This document shows positions 52,803 through 63,112 of a DNA stretch of 64,000 nucleotides, in pieces. Numbering within the stretch: the first letter of the stretch is position 1; the number at the start of each line of letters is the position of its first letter. The DNA comes from Nitrincola alkalilacustris (lineage in GTDB: Bacteria; Pseudomonadota; Gammaproteobacteria; Pseudomonadales; Balneatricaceae), in assembly GCF_008973755.1 (NCBI RefSeq), contig NZ_WBOM01000009.1, positions 1-64,000 of the forward strand, written 5' to 3'. The notes below the pieces were generated by a model. That model had not been told where the DNA came from and searched no databases. It was given only the letters and a program-made list of their open reading frames with translations. Position numbers and translations under genes: made by a program.

Positions 52803-53026
52803 GGTGTCATTTCCTTGAAGCACGGTTGAAATTAACTGAGTTCAAACATTAGGAAATTATCACATGGAAAAAATAAAGCAACCACAGTGATACTGCAGAA
52901 TTTACAAAGCATTGAATTTAATATTTTTTTTATTTTTTCTAATTTATAGAAAAGACTTAGAAACAAGCTTCATTAAAACAAAACTAAAGATTTTACAGCG
53001 TGGAAGCAGATCTGGTATAGCAGTGA

Positions 53027-53047
53027 AAGGTGGCATTTAGCCACCTT
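53027..53047 (-). terminator. Hairpin after ssb
   Basis: AAGGTGGC-ATTTA-GCCACCTT, 27 bp beyond the ssb stop codon. On the minus strand only three T follow the stem, so it is a weak terminator at best. Confidence 0.5.
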
Positions 53048-53073
53048 CTGTTTACACGTTCAGCTCAGGTACC

Positions 53074-53595
53074 TCAGAAGGGAATATCATCATCAAAGTC
53101 GTCAAATCCAGCCGGTGGCTGATTCTGAGGCGGTTGATTCTGAGCAGGCTGACGGTTCTGCGCCGGTGCCTGGGAACGCTGCGGCTGTCCCTGAGGCTGG
53201 CCATAACCCATGTTGTCCTGAGGGGCTGATGACTGATAGCCACCGCCACCTTCGCCGCCCTTGCTGTCGAGCATCTGCAACTCACTGGCAACGATCTCGG
53301 TGGTGTACTTATCCTGGCCGTCTTTGTCCTGCCATTTACGGGTACGCAGCGAACCTTCGATATAGATTTTGGAACCCTTACGCAGGTATTCGCCGGCGAT
53401 CTCAGCCAGACGATTGAAGAATACCACACGGTGCCATTCGGTACGTTCCTGTGCCTGACCTGTCTGCTTGTCCTTCCAGCTCTCACTGGTTGCCAGCGTG
53501 ACATTGGTCACCGCATTGCCAGACGGCATATACCGTACCTCCGGATCTCCACCCAGATTTCCGATCAGTATCACTTTATTGACGCCACGTGCCAT
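53074..53595 (-). CDS. ssb: Single-stranded DNA-binding protein
   Basis: SSB coats single-stranded DNA as a tetramer. The 173-residue protein has the OB fold [20 protein letters not shown] to about residue 110. A Gln/Pro/Asn-rich linker follows, and the acidic protein-interaction tip is DFDDDIPF at the C-terminus. The ATG at 53595 has GGAGAGAAAG upstream; a start four codons earlier is less likely. It is divergent from uvrA, a common gammaproteobacterial pairing. Confidence 0.97.
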   Translation of the reverse strand: MARGVNKVILIGNLGGDPEVRYMPSGNAVTNVTLATSESWKDKQTGQAQERTEWHRVVFFNRLAEIAGEYLRKGSKIYIEGSLRTRKWQDKDGQDKYTTEIVASELQMLDSKGGEGGGGYQSSAPQDNMGYGQPQGQPQRSQAPAQNRQPAQNQPPQNQPPAGFDDFDDDIPF

Positions 53596-53707
53596 CTTTC
53601 TCTCCAAATAAACTTATTTATCTTAACTTCGGTGCATCCTGCAGCCGAATAACGCAGAAATATGAGCATAACACAGCTTTCAATTTTCGCTGCAATCCGT
53701 AAGCGCC

Positions 53708-53713
53708 TATAAT
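53708..53713 (+). promoter_or_regulatory. -10 box of uvrA
   Basis: An exact TATAAT lies 31 bases before the uvrA start codon. The -35 region (near 53684-53690, TTTTCG) is poor. No LexA box (CTG-N10-CAG) was found in the 149-bp ssb/uvrA spacer, although uvrA is SOS-controlled in many relatives. Confidence 0.6.
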
Positions 53714-53744
53714 ACTCCTTTTTTGGCAGTCACCCGGAGCACTC

Positions 53745-56579
53745 ATGGATAAAATTCTGGTTCGCGGAGCACGCACCCATAATCTCAAAAACATCGATCT
53801 TGAGATTCCACGCGACAAGCTGATCGTGATCACCGGATTATCAGGCTCGGGTAAATCATCACTGGCATTCGACACCCTGTATGCCGAAGGGCAGCGGCGC
53901 TATGTGGAGTCTCTGTCCACCTACGCGCGCCAGTTCCTGTCAATGATGGAAAAACCGGATGTCGATCATATCGAAGGCCTGTCACCTGCGATCTCCATCG
54001 AGCAGAAATCGACCTCGCACAATCCGCGCTCCACAGTCGGTACCATCACCGAGATCTACGACTACCTGCGTCTGCTCTATGCCCGCGCCGGTGAGCCACG
54101 CTGCCCGGACCATGATCTGCCTCTGGCGGCACAGACGGTATCACAGATGGTCGATCAGGTGCTGGCCCTGCCTGAAGGCAGCAAGCTGATGCTGCTGGCA
54201 CCTGTGGTCGAAGGGCGTAAAGGTGAGCACTTGCACACCATCAGCGAGCTGCGTGCTCAGGGTTTTGTGCGGGCGCGGATCAACGGCATCATCGTCGATC
54301 TCGACAGCGCGCCGGATCTGGAAAAAAACCGCAAGCATCGCATCGAGGTGGTGATCGACCGTTTCAAAGTGCGTGCCGATCTGCAGACACGCTTGGCCGA
54401 ATCCTTCGAAACCGCACTGAACCTGACCGACGGCGTGGCACGTGTTGCCTGGATGGATGATGAAGACAATACAGAAGATCTGATCTTCTCCGCCCGCTTT
54501 GCCTGCCCCGTCTGTGGCCACAGTATTCAGGAGCTGGAGCCACGGATGTTCTCCTTCAACAATCCGCATGGCGCCTGCCCGACCTGTGACGGGTTGGGTG
54601 TAAAGCAGTATTTTGATCCGCAGAAGGTGGTTCAGGATGCCAGCCTGACCCTGTCCGAGGGGGCTATTCGTGGCTGGGACAGACGCAACCTTTACTACTT
54701 CCAGCAGCTCAAATCGGTGGCAGAGCATTATAAGTTTGATCTGGATACACCGTTCAACCAGATAGCACCGGAACATCAACAGGTGATTCTGTACGGCAGT
54801 GGTGAAGATGATGTGACCTTCCATTATGTCAACGACCGCGGCCACAGCATCAGCAAGGCACATCCTTTCGAGGGCGTACTGAACAATCTTGAGCGGCGCT
54901 ATCGCGAAACCGAATCCGATATGGTGCGCGAGGATCTCGCCCGTTACCTGAACATGCAGCCCTGCCCCAGCTGTCACGGCACACGCCTGCGACGTGAAGC
55001 ACGCCATGTATTTGTGGATAACCGCACCCTGCCCGAGCTGGTCAGCCTGCCGATCGGTGACAGCAAACGCTACTTCGATCAGTTACAGCTGCCCGGCAAA
55101 CAGGGCGAGATCGCCGACAAGATTCTCAAGGAGATACGCCAACGCCTGGCATTTCTGGTTAACGTTGGCCTCGACTATCTGTCGCTCGAGCGCAGCGCAG
55201 AAACCCTTTCCGGCGGTGAAGCGCAGCGCATCCGTCTGGCCAGCCAGATCGGCGCCGGCCTGGTCGGCGTCATGTATATTCTGGATGAGCCCTCCATCGG
55301 CCTGCATCAGCGTGATAATGACCGCCTGCTAGAAACCCTGCGCCACCTGCGCGATCTGGGCAACACCGTAATCGTTGTTGAGCATGATGAGGACGCGATC
55401 CGCATGGCGGATCATGTGATCGATATCGGCCCGGGTGCCGGTGTGCACGGCGGCAAGGTGATTGCGGCTGGCACACCCGAGCAGGTGATGGCCTGCCCGG
55501 AATCGATGACCGGTCAGTATCTGTCTGGTGTACGCTGCATTGCCGTGCCGCCCAAGCGCCACCCGGCAGACCCGAAAAAAATGCTGCATCTGAAGGGCGC
55601 ACGCGGCAACAACCTGAAGAATGTGAATCTGTCGATACCGGTCGGCTTGATGACCTGTGTCACCGGTGTGTCCGGCTCGGGCAAGTCCACGCTGATCAAC
55701 AGCACCCTCTATCCGATTGCTGCCACGGCACTGAATCATGCCACCACACTTGAAGCATCCGAGCATGATGCAGTCGAGGGACTGGAACATTTCGATAAGG
55801 TGATCGATATCGATCAGAGCCCTATCGGACGCACACCTCGCTCCAACCCGGCCACCTATACCGGTATTTTCACCCCGATTCGCGAACTCTTTGCCGGCAC
55901 CCAGGAAGCACGCTCACGTGGCTACAAGCCAGGACGCTTCAGCTTCAACGTCAAGGGCGGCCGCTGCGAAGCCTGTCAGGGCGATGGCGTGATCAAGGTC
56001 GAGATGCACTTCCTGCCGGATATTTTTGTGCCCTGTGATGTCTGTCACAGCAAACGCTACAACCGCGAAACACTGGAAGTGAAATACAAAGGCAAGAGCA
56101 TCGACGAAGTGCTGCAGATGACGGTTGAGGACGCACGAGAGTTCTTCGATGCGATTCCAGCCCTGTCGCGCAAGCTGCAGACACTGATTGATGTCGGCCT
56201 GAGCTATATCCGCCTCGGACAGAGCGCTACAACCCTCTCCGGTGGTGAAGCGCAGCGGGTCAAGCTGGCCAAGGAGCTGTCAAAGCGTGATACCGGCAAG
56301 ACTCTCTATATTCTGGATGAGCCGACCACCGGTCTGCACTTCTATGATATACAGCAGTTGCTCAACGTCCTTAACCGCCTGCGCGATCACGGCAACACCA
56401 TAGTCGTGATTGAGCACAACCTGGATGTGATCAAGACCGCCGACTGGGTGGTGGATCTGGGGCCAGAAGGCGGCACAGGTGGTGGGGAAATAATCGCCAC
56501 CGGCACACCCGAGGCGATTATTGAGGTGGAGCGCTCCCATACCGGGCGCTTCCTGAAGCCGTTGCTGCAGAAAAACTAG
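53745..56579 (+). CDS. uvrA: Excinuclease ABC subunit A
   Basis: UvrA finds bulky DNA lesions and loads UvrB. The 944-residue protein has two ABC ATPase modules: Walker [10 protein letters not shown] (near 31) and GVSGSGKST (near 640), signatures [14 protein letters not shown] and [14 protein letters not shown], and Walker [13 protein letters not shown]. The zinc fingers show CPVCGHS with CPTCDGLG, and [11 protein letters not shown] with [10 protein letters not shown]. It is the full-length class I enzyme. Its stop overlaps the convergent NhaC-family gene by 4 bp, so the two 3' ends share bases. Confidence 0.98.
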   Translation: MDKILVRGARTHNLKNIDLEIPRDKLIVITGLSGSGKSSLAFDTLYAEGQRRYVESLSTYARQFLSMMEKPDVDHIEGLSPAISIEQKSTSHNPRSTVGTITEIYDYLRLLYARAGEPRCPDHDLPLAAQTVSQMVDQVLALPEGSKLMLLAPVVEGRKGEHLHTISELRAQGFVRARINGIIVDLDSAPDLEKNRKHRIEVVIDRFKVRADLQTRLAESFETALNLTDGVARVAWMDDEDNTEDLIFSARFACPVCGHSIQELEPRMFSFNNPHGACPTCDGLGVKQYFDPQKVVQDASLTLSEGAIRGWDRRNLYYFQQLKSVAEHYKFDLDTPFNQIAPEHQQVILYGSGEDDVTFHYVNDRGHSISKAHPFEGVLNNLERRYRETESDMVREDLARYLNMQPCPSCHGTRLRREARHVFVDNRTLPELVSLPIGDSKRYFDQLQLPGKQGEIADKILKEIRQRLAFLVNVGLDYLSLERSAETLSGGEAQRIRLASQIGAGLVGVMYILDEPSIGLHQRDNDRLLETLRHLRDLGNTVIVVEHDEDAIRMADHVIDIGPGAGVHGGKVIAAGTPEQVMACPESMTGQYLSGVRCIAVPPKRHPADPKKMLHLKGARGNNLKNVNLSIPVGLMTCVTGVSGSGKSTLINSTLYPIAATALNHATTLEASEHDAVEGLEHFDKVIDIDQSPIGRTPRSNPATYTGIFTPIRELFAGTQEARSRGYKPGRFSFNVKGGRCEACQGDGVIKVEMHFLPDIFVPCDVCHSKRYNRETLEVKYKGKSIDEVLQMTVEDAREFFDAIPALSRKLQTLIDVGLSYIRLGQSATTLSGGEAQRVKLAKELSKRDTGKTLYILDEPTTGLHFYDIQQLLNVLNRLRDHGNTIVVIEHNLDVIKTADWVVDLGPEGGTGGGEIIATGTPEAIIEVERSHTGRFLKPLLQKN

Positions 56580-58060
56580 AGCAAAAAGCCCAGCAGCAGA
56601 AAGCCAATAGTGGCCAGAAAACCACCCAGCAATGCATAGGGCAACTGGGTGATCGCGTGCGACATGGGACTGATCCCGCAAGCCTTGGCCGAGAGCACGG
56701 TGGAGTCGCCGTAGAAGCAGGCATGCGAACCGAAGGCCGAGGCCGAGATCATCGCACCGATCACCAGTGCCATATTGGCATCCACCGCCTGAGTCAGCGG
56801 CAGGATGATCGGCATGCCGACCACGAAAATACCCCAGAAGGATGCTGTCGCAAACGCCAGCCCCGCCATGATCAGAAAGGTTACCGCCGGCAGCAGATCA
56901 GATGTCATGTAGGGCGTGGTGGTGTGAATCACATACTCGGTGGTACCCAGCGTATTGTTCACCTCGGCCAGCATGAAGCCGCAGAAGAGCGTACCCAGCG
57001 GCGCGATCATACTGACAAAGCCGTTCAGAATCGCATCGAACATCTGCAGCATCGACATCAGACGCTGCACCAGATAGAGCGCCAGCGTGACAAAGATCGC
57101 CGCCATCGCGCCGGACATGATGTCGATATCAAAATACCAGGTGAAAAAGATCAGTGAACCGATCGGCACAAAGAAGTTCAGCAGATTGGTCGCTTTCGCC
57201 TCCTCCTGCAGATCCTGACTGTAGGGTTCATCTTCGGCACTGAGTACCTGCCCGGTTGACTCGGCACGCGCTTCAGCCGCCTTCATTCTGCCCAGCAGCG
57301 GCAGCTTGCCACTGATCGCCAGCATTACGATCAACAGACAGATCCAGGCATAGAGCATATAGGGGATCGCCTGGATGAAGAGTGACATGCCATCACCCTT
57401 ACCCGCCACACCGTTCTCCTCCAGCAGGCCGGAGAAGAAGACCGCCCAGGTGGAGAAAGGCAGGATGATACAGACAGGCGCCGCCGTGGAGTCCACCACA
57501 TAGGAGAGAAACTCACGCGAGGTTTTCACCTTATCGGCCGCCTTGCGCATCGAAGAGCCAATGGTCATCGCATTCAGATAATCATCTATGAAGATCAGCA
57601 TCCCCAGCCCCATGGTGGAGAAAAGCGTACCCTTTTTGCTGTGCACTCGTTTGGTGAGCCAGTTGCCGAATGCTGCTGCACCGCCACCGATCGTGACCAG
57701 TCCGATCATACTGCCCATCAGGCCGCAGGCGATGAAGATCCAGGCCACCGTTTCATTCATGAACACATCAAGAAAGGTATCGCCGAGTGCGGGAATGAAC
57801 TCACCCACCGGATTGGTCATGATCAGACCCACCAGCACGCCGATGAACAAAGATTCAATCGTGCGCTTGGTATAGAGCGCCGTGATCACCACGACGGCAG
57901 TAGGAAACAGACTCATCAGGCCGTAGCCTGCCTCGATATCCACCGACTGAAAGCTGTAAAATGCCATCACACAGACAGTCAACGCCACCAGTGCAACAGT
58001 CATGGATTGAAGAGGTCGTCCTCGATCTGTTTCCAGAGTTACGCTGTTTGAACTATTCAT
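56576..58060 (-). CDS. NhaC-family Na+/H+ antiporter-like transporter
   Basis: This 494-residue inner-membrane protein has about 11-12 helices. Family features include [22 protein letters not shown] (near 156-177) and [23 protein letters not shown] (near 189-211). [18 protein letters not shown] and [19 protein letters not shown] near the end also fit. NhaC relatives exchange sodium for protons, and some move amino acids or amines. Its place after agmatine deiminase and an aminotransferase suggests transport of arginine, agmatine or putrescine; that is inference. A strong hairpin lies between aguA and this gene. Confidence 0.85.
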   Translation of the reverse strand: MNSSNSVTLETDRGRPLQSMTVALVALTVCVMAFYSFQSVDIEAGYGLMSLFPTAVVVITALYTKRTIESLFIGVLVGLIMTNPVGEFIPALGDTFLDVFMNETVAWIFIACGLMGSMIGLVTIGGGAAAFGNWLTKRVHSKKGTLFSTMGLGMLIFIDDYLNAMTIGSSMRKAADKVKTSREFLSYVVDSTAAPVCIILPFSTWAVFFSGLLEENGVAGKGDGMSLFIQAIPYMLYAWICLLIVMLAISGKLPLLGRMKAAEARAESTGQVLSAEDEPYSQDLQEEAKATNLLNFFVPIGSLIFFTWYFDIDIMSGAMAAIFVTLALYLVQRLMSMLQMFDAILNGFVSMIAPLGTLFCGFMLAEVNNTLGTTEYVIHTTTPYMTSDLLPAVTFLIMAGLAFATASFWGIFVVGMPIILPLTQAVDANMALVIGAMISASAFGSHACFYGDSTVLSAKACGISPMSHAITQLPYALLGGFLATIGFLLLGFLL

Positions 58061-58090
58061 ATTGTTATTGTCCTTTGTCAGGTCGAACCT

Positions 58091-58127
58091 GGCTGGCAGC
58101 CTTCTTCAGATGACGAGGCTGCCAGCC
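58091..58127 (-). other. Intercistronic hairpin between aguA and the NhaC-family gene
   Basis: GGCTGGCAGCC (58091-58101) and GGCTGCCAGCC (58117-58127) are perfect 11-bp arms with a 15-base loop. No T-run follows on either strand, so it is more likely an mRNA-stabilising or partial attenuation structure inside the operon than a full terminator. Confidence 0.65.
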
Positions 58128-58144
58128 CTGAAAAGAACCGCCGC

Positions 58145-59248
58145 TCAGCGCGCCGGTTGCTGTTGAGTGATGCAGTGAATATTGCCGCCGCCGAGCAGAA
58201 TTTCACGCGCATCCACACCGATCACCTCCCGCTCAGGGAAGATCCGCTGCAGACAGGCACGCGCCTCCTCATCCCGGGCCGGATCAAGCAGCGGGAAAAC
58301 CACCACCTGATTGCCGATGTAGAAGTTGACATAGGAGCCGGCCAGACGCTCGCCCGCCTCACGTGGATGACTGTCTCGATTGAGATGGATGCCACCCGCC
58401 TCTTCAGGCGTGATATACAGCGGGCCGGGATGCGGCAGTTTGTGGATCGTCAGCCTGCGCCCTTTGGCATCCTGAGCCTGACTCAGCACCTCATAGGCCT
58501 CACGCGCAATCGCATACTGCGGATCATCCGGGTCATCACACCAGTGCAGCGCGACTTCACCCGGGCGCACGAAGCAGGCCAGATTGTCGATATGCCCGTC
58601 GGTCTCATCATTGAAGGTGCCACGTCCGATCCAGATCACCTTGCTGATATTCAGATACTGCGCCAGCAACGCCTCGATCTCCTCCCGGCTCAGATCAGGG
58701 TTACGATTGGGATTGAGCAGACACTCCTCAGTGGTCAGCAGCGTACCCTCGCCATCCACATGGATCGAGCCACCCTCCAGAATCAGCGGCGCGCGGAAGA
58801 CCGGATCACCACTGATGCCACAGATCTTTCTTGCCACCCGCTGATCCCTGTCCCAGGGGAAGTAGAGACCACCATTCAGGCCACCCCAGGCGTTGAAATC
58901 CCAGTCGATGCCCGCACGCAGCCCTCTGTCATTGATCAAGTAGGTCGGCCCGGTATCCCGAACCCAGCTGTCGTTACTGCTGATCTCAACCACCCGGATG
59001 TGCGATGCCAGCATCGAACGGGCATGCTCATACTGCGCATCACTGACACCGACATACACGGTTTCACTGCGCGCAATCGCCTCGGCCACAGCGGCAAACG
59101 CCTCCTGCGCCGGCCGACCGCCAAGACGCCAGACATCCGGCCGCTCCGGCCAGATCATCCAGCAGGCCTCATGGGGTTCAAACTCACCCGGCATGCGGAA
59201 ACCCGCCGCCCGGAGATCGCTTATCTGTTTCTCTATTGACATGATCAT
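58145..59248 (-). CDS. aguA: Agmatine deiminase
   Basis: AguA hydrolyses agmatine to N-carbamoylputrescine and ammonia. The 367-residue guanidine-modifying (PPADI) fold protein has [22 protein letters not shown] near the start, [16 protein letters not shown] (near 93-107) and DWDFNAWGG. Catalytic histidine lies in [15 protein letters not shown] and the nucleophilic cysteine in [12 protein letters not shown] near the C-terminus (about 360). Two ATGs lie two codons apart. It is 17 bp downstream of the aminotransferase. A nitrilase-type AguB is not adjacent. Confidence 0.95.
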   Translation of the reverse strand: MIMSIEKQISDLRAAGFRMPGEFEPHEACWMIWPERPDVWRLGGRPAQEAFAAVAEAIARSETVYVGVSDAQYEHARSMLASHIRVVEISSNDSWVRDTGPTYLINDRGLRAGIDWDFNAWGGLNGGLYFPWDRDQRVARKICGISGDPVFRAPLILEGGSIHVDGEGTLLTTEECLLNPNRNPDLSREEIEALLAQYLNISKVIWIGRGTFNDETDGHIDNLACFVRPGEVALHWCDDPDDPQYAIAREAYEVLSQAQDAKGRRLTIHKLPHPGPLYITPEEAGGIHLNRDSHPREAGERLAGSYVNFYIGNQVVVFPLLDPARDEEARACLQRIFPEREVIGVDAREILLGGGNIHCITQQQPAR

Positions 59249-59265
59249 TACTCGAATAAAAAGAA

Positions 59266-60657
59266 TCAGCTTTTCAGATAGCCATCGGTAATCAGGGATT
59301 CGATAGTGCTCAGGATGCTCTGACGCAGAATCCCGACCACCTGATCGACAGTCTCACGCGTCCAGATCAGTGGTGGTGACAGCACGTTCAGATGCGCGAT
59401 GGGGCGCACGATCAGGCCACGCTTCTGACACTCCTTCGCAATGCGGCGACCGACATTGGCCTGCATCGGCAGGAGCTCGCGTGTCTCCTTGTTCGCCACG
59501 CTCTCGATCCCCATCATGAAGTGACTGCCGCGCACATCACCGACAATCTGCAGATCCTGCAGCGTCTTCAACTGCTGCTCCAGATAGGGACCCACCTCTC
59601 GCACATGCTCGCACAGCTGCTCGCGCTCCATGATCTCGATATTTTTCAGCGCCACGGCACAGGCCACCGGATGACCGGAATAGGTGAAACCGGTACTGAA
59701 CACACCGCCGGCGCATTGGGGTTTGCTGATGACCGCATAGATCTCATCGCTGAGCAGTGTTGCACCGAGCGGGATATAACCTGAGGTCAGACCCTTGGCA
59801 CAGTTGATGATGTCAGGCCTGATACCGAACACCGACTCGGAGGCAAAGAAGTGCCCCAGGCGACCGAACGCCGTGACCACCTCATCGGAGATATAGAGCA
59901 TGCCGTAGCGCTTGCACACCTCATACATCCGCTTGTGATAGCCCTCTGGCGCAACCAGAACGCCGCCGGCCCCCATGATCGGCTCGGCGATAAAGGCCGC
60001 CACCCTGTCCTCACCACCCAGGCGTTCAATGGTGCGTTCGAAGTCCGCCACCAGGTGGTCGCAGTACAGCGCCTCACTCATCCCTTCTGGGCGGCGATAG
60101 CAGTTGGCCTCTTCAACATGGTGAATAAACTGATGCGCAGTATCAAAGCCCCAGTTGTTGCTTTCGATGCCCGTCAGTGTGGCCGACACATAGGTAGTGC
60201 CGTGATAACCGTTGCGACGGGAGATGATCTGCTTCTTGTCTTTCTTTCCGAGCTGGTTGAAGTAGTAGTGGATGATACGGATGGTGGTGTCATTCGCGAC
60301 AGAGCCACCACAGCTGTAAAACACGTGATTCAGATTATCCGGCGCCAATTCGGCCAGCTTGGCGGCCAGTTGCGTAGCCGGAATATTGGACAGATTATTG
60401 AACGGGGAATAGTAGGCCATCTTCTGCGCCTGCTCAGCCATTACCTGACCTATCTCAGCCCGGCCATGACCGATATTCACACACCAGAGTCCTGCAATAC
60501 CGTCGATATAACGGTTGCCCTTGCCATCCTGCACATAGATGCCATCGCTGTCCGTAATCAGATCGCAGCCCTCTTTCTGGAACACCGAAAAATCGGTGAA
60601 GGGATGTACAAAATGGGCTTTATCCTGCTCCCAGAGCTGATTGATATCGTAAGCCAT
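59266..60657 (-). CDS. Class III omega-aminotransferase (putrescine/beta-alanine--pyruvate type)
   Basis: This 463-residue PLP enzyme of fold type I is related to SpuC and beta-alanine:pyruvate transaminases. Motifs include [33 protein letters not shown] (the usual SGSEAN region here reads GGSVAN) and GYHGTTY. The PLP aspartate lies in [15 protein letters not shown] and the Schiff-base lysine in [16 protein letters not shown] (near 288). It heads the operon with aguA and the transporter, so putrescine or another omega-amine is a likely donor. The Gly-Gly-Ser-Val change from S-G-S-E/D is odd but seen in some transaminases. Confidence 0.88.
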   Translation of the reverse strand: MAYDINQLWEQDKAHFVHPFTDFSVFQKEGCDLITDSDGIYVQDGKGNRYIDGIAGLWCVNIGHGRAEIGQVMAEQAQKMAYYSPFNNLSNIPATQLAAKLAELAPDNLNHVFYSCGGSVANDTTIRIIHYYFNQLGKKDKKQIISRRNGYHGTTYVSATLTGIESNNWGFDTAHQFIHHVEEANCYRRPEGMSEALYCDHLVADFERTIERLGGEDRVAAFIAEPIMGAGGVLVAPEGYHKRMYEVCKRYGMLYISDEVVTAFGRLGHFFASESVFGIRPDIINCAKGLTSGYIPLGATLLSDEIYAVISKPQCAGGVFSTGFTYSGHPVACAVALKNIEIMEREQLCEHVREVGPYLEQQLKTLQDLQIVGDVRGSHFMMGIESVANKETRELLPMQANVGRRIAKECQKRGLIVRPIAHLNVLSPPLIWTRETVDQVVGILRQSILSTIESLITDGYLKS

Positions 60658-60733
60658 CGCAATTGCCTCGCCATTGTCTGTGTTATAGAGTTATCGACAG
60701 GGCACAAGGTACTACCGGGGCAAAAGTCTGCTC

Positions 60734-60743
60734 TATACCCCCG
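60734..60743. promoter_or_regulatory. Candidate regulator site 1, aminotransferase/LuxR spacer
   Basis: TATACCCCCG is the exact reverse complement of CGGGGGTATA found before the hydrolase gene at 61593-61602. Here CGGGG at 60716-60720 faces CCCCG at 60739-60743, making a spaced dyad in the 108-bp region between the divergent aminotransferase and LuxR genes. Confidence 0.5.
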
Positions 60744-60765
60744 AATGGATAGGCGACGACATCAC

Positions 60766-61569
60766 ATGACTAAAACCGGACTGACAGCAGCTGCATCAGA
60801 CAGCTGGCATCGCGATCTGGCAAAGCTGATCGATCATATCCGCCTGCACAGCTTTCCCGAGGTACTGCAACAGACGCTTCAGCATCTGGTCAGCTTCGAC
60901 ACGCTGCTGGTCGCCACCTACAAGCATGCCTACAAACCCATCGTCGTGCTTGGCAAGCACCCGCAGCGGCTGGACCCGGTTCTGTCCCGCTACATCAACG
61001 AGCTATACATCCTAGATCCTCTGTTCAATGCGCTGCAGGCCGGCATGTCAGGTGGCGTCTACCGACTCAAAGAGATAGCGCCAGACTCCTTTGAAAGTAC
61101 CGAATACTTCCACTCCTGCTACCATGAGTTTGATCTGGTGGATGAGGTCATCATCGTCACCCCCCTGGAAAACGACGTGCACTTCACCATTTCGCTCGGT
61201 CGCAAATCCCATCTCGGCAGTATCACCCGCGCCGAACGCAACCGCCTGCAGAGCACTTTTCCGGTCATCAGCGCGCTGATTCACCAGTTCTGGCTGGCAC
61301 AGTCAGCCGAATACCTGCCACAGGAAACGACCAGCAATACCATGGAGTATGCGCTGCAGACTTTCGGCAGCGGCGTACTGACTCCACGCGAACAGGAGAT
61401 CACGGGACTGGTACTGCAAGGCCACTCCAGCAAGGCGATCGCCCGCATGCTGGACATCAGTGCCGGTACAGTGAAGGTGCATCGCAAACATATTCACGCC
61501 CGCCTCAACACCTCGACCCAGTCCGAACTGTTCTCCATGTTTCTCGGCCATCTGAACAGCCTCTCCTGA
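60766..61569 (+). CDS. LuxR-family transcriptional regulator of the amine/carbamoyl cluster
   Basis: In this 267-residue regulator the C-terminal GerE-type helix-turn-helix reads LTPREQEITGLVLQGHSSKA, then IARMLDISAGTVKVHRKHI (residues about 205-245). The N-terminal 190 residues form an unrecognised sensor domain without phospho-acceptor receiver motifs and without clear acyl-homoserine-lactone residues. It lies divergent from the aminotransferase operon and upstream of the N-carbamoyl hydrolase, so it probably controls both. The ATG at 60766 starts the protein; the frame is open far upstream but runs antisense to the aminotransferase. Confidence 0.88.
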   Translation: MTKTGLTAAASDSWHRDLAKLIDHIRLHSFPEVLQQTLQHLVSFDTLLVATYKHAYKPIVVLGKHPQRLDPVLSRYINELYILDPLFNALQAGMSGGVYRLKEIAPDSFESTEYFHSCYHEFDLVDEVIIVTPLENDVHFTISLGRKSHLGSITRAERNRLQSTFPVISALIHQFWLAQSAEYLPQETTSNTMEYALQTFGSGVLTPREQEITGLVLQGHSSKAIARMLDISAGTVKVHRKHIHARLNTSTQSELFSMFLGHLNSLS

Positions 61570-61592
61570 TCGCTCTCAGTTCCCTATCCCAC

Positions 61593-61602
61593 CGGGGGTA
61601 TA
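61593..61602. promoter_or_regulatory. Candidate regulator site 2, upstream of the N-carbamoyl hydrolase
   Basis: CGGGGGTATA with flanks CCAC before and TCACCC after. The same ten bases occur inverted at 60734-60743, and the flank CCA-xx-GGGGGTATA is shared as well. It lies 118 bases before the hydrolase start codon. Confidence 0.5.
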
Positions 61603-61719
61603 TCACCCACCTCATGACAACGCTAGATTGGAGCGCATAAACCCTTTTTCGCTTGAATGGCACCTGTAACGCCATTCAGTGCAGTGAATCGCTCCGGGTA
61701 ACTGATGAGGAGAGCCCCG

Positions 61720-62961
61720 ATGTCTGAACTGAAAATCAATGCCGAACGGATCTGGAACAGCCTGATGGAGATGGCACAGATAGGCGCAACACCTGCCGGA
61801 GGCAGTTGCCGTCTGGCGCTGACCGAGCTGGACAAACAGGGTCGTGATCTGTTTGTGCGCTGGTGCCGCGAAGCTGGCTGCGAGATCCATATTGACCGGA
61901 TAGGCAACATCTACGCCCGCCGTCCCGGTACAGATCCCGACGCCCTGCCGATCGCCACCGGCAGCCATCTGGACACCCAACCAACCGGTGGCAAGTTCGA
62001 TGGCGTTTACGGCTGTCTGGCCGGTCTGGAAGTGATTCGCAGTCTGAATGAGCAGGGGATCACGACACGCCGACCTATCGAGGTGGTGATCTGGACCAAT
62101 GAAGAGGGCTCCCGCTTCGCCCCAGCCATGGTCGCCTCAGGTGTCTATGCCGGTAAATTCACACTCGAATATGCCCTGCAGCAACGTGATCATGAGGGCA
62201 TAAGCCTGGACGAAGCGCTGACAGCGATCGGCTACAAGGGTGATATCGCTGTCGGGGCACGCCGTTTTGCACGCTTCATCGAGCTGCATATCGAGCAGGG
62301 TCCGGTCCTGGAGCGGGAGGGCGAGGAGATCGGCGTCGTCGAAGGCGTACTCGGCATGCGCTGGTATGATGTAAGGGTCGAGGGTACCTCGGCACATGCA
62401 GGCCCTACCCCGATGAGCTATCGCAAGGATGCACTGGCAGCCAGCGCGCAGATCATCAGCGAACTGATCGAGCTGGCGGATCGACGCGAGGCCGAATCCG
62501 GGCGCTGCACCATCGGTGAACTGGATGTGATCAAGGCATCACGCAATGTAATCCCCGGCGCCGTGCGCTTCTCGCTGGATCTGCGCAACGCCACAGTGGA
62601 TGGGCTGCAGGCAATGGAAGCAGAAGCAGCTGCACTGATCGATCGCATCGCCCAGCAGCGAGGTGTACAGGTCACACTTGAGCAGATCTGGAACTCACCC
62701 CCGGTGGCATTTGATACCGAGACAGTAAACCAGGTGGAGCAGGCGGTTAAGGCCAGTGGCCTCAGCTATCGTCGCATGGTCAGCGGAGCGGGCCATGATG
62801 CGGTCAATATCTCCGGAACCACCCCCACAGCGATGATCTTCATCCCCTCGGTCGGTGGCATCAGCCATAACGAAACCGAGTATTCAACACCCGAGCAGAT
62901 CGCTCAGGGCGTGCAGATCCTGCTTAATGTCATGCATCAGGCTGCCAGTCAAAACGACTGA
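61720..62961 (+). CDS. M20-family zinc-dependent N-carbamoyl amino acid/amine hydrolase
   Basis: This 413-residue amidohydrolase belongs to the hydantoinase/carbamoylase group (beta-ureidopropionase, allantoate amidohydrolase, N-carbamoyl-L-amino acid hydrolase). Metal ligands are visible: GSHLDTQPTGGKFDGVYG (His and Asp, near 83-100), WTNEEGSRF (Glu-Glu, near 127), LHIEQGPVLE (near 190) and the C-terminal GAGHDAVN. The dimerisation/substrate motif SAHAGPTPM is present. GAGGAGA lies six bases before the ATG. Beside agmatine deiminase, N-carbamoylputrescine is an attractive substrate; N-carbamoyl-beta-alanine is the main alternative. Confidence 0.88.
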   Translation: MSELKINAERIWNSLMEMAQIGATPAGGSCRLALTELDKQGRDLFVRWCREAGCEIHIDRIGNIYARRPGTDPDALPIATGSHLDTQPTGGKFDGVYGCLAGLEVIRSLNEQGITTRRPIEVVIWTNEEGSRFAPAMVASGVYAGKFTLEYALQQRDHEGISLDEALTAIGYKGDIAVGARRFARFIELHIEQGPVLEREGEEIGVVEGVLGMRWYDVRVEGTSAHAGPTPMSYRKDALAASAQIISELIELADRREAESGRCTIGELDVIKASRNVIPGAVRFSLDLRNATVDGLQAMEAEAAALIDRIAQQRGVQVTLEQIWNSPPVAFDTETVNQVEQAVKASGLSYRRMVSGAGHDAVNISGTTPTAMIFIPSVGGISHNETEYSTPEQIAQGVQILLNVMHQAASQND

Positions 62962-63063
62962 GACAGCAACTAAGACGACAACTAAGACAACGCATGACAG
63001 GCAAATGACAGGCGAACCGGCAACTGCTCCTGCTTTGCCAGCATACTGCACATCCCTGTGCAT

Positions 63064-63095
63064 AAAAAAACCACATCTTGCGATGTGGTTTTTTT
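63064..63095. terminator. Bidirectional terminator between the hydrolase and malic enzyme genes
   Basis: AAAAAAACCACATC-TTGC-GATGTGGTTTTTTT: an 8-bp stem with long A- and T-runs, lying between convergent genes. Confidence 0.93.
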
Positions 63096-63112
63096 GTTCA
63101 ACCTGATGAATA

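Noticed and set aside
53596-53744. LexA (SOS) box between ssb and uvrA
   Set aside because: No CTG-N10-CAG palindrome is present; the nearest CTG...CAG pair has the wrong spacing.
58157-59239. 360-codon open frame antisense to agmatine deiminase
   Set aside because: Shadow of a well-supported gene on the other strand.
59851-60765. Upstream extension of the LuxR gene
   Set aside because: The extra 305 codons run antisense to the aminotransferase; family start is at 60766.
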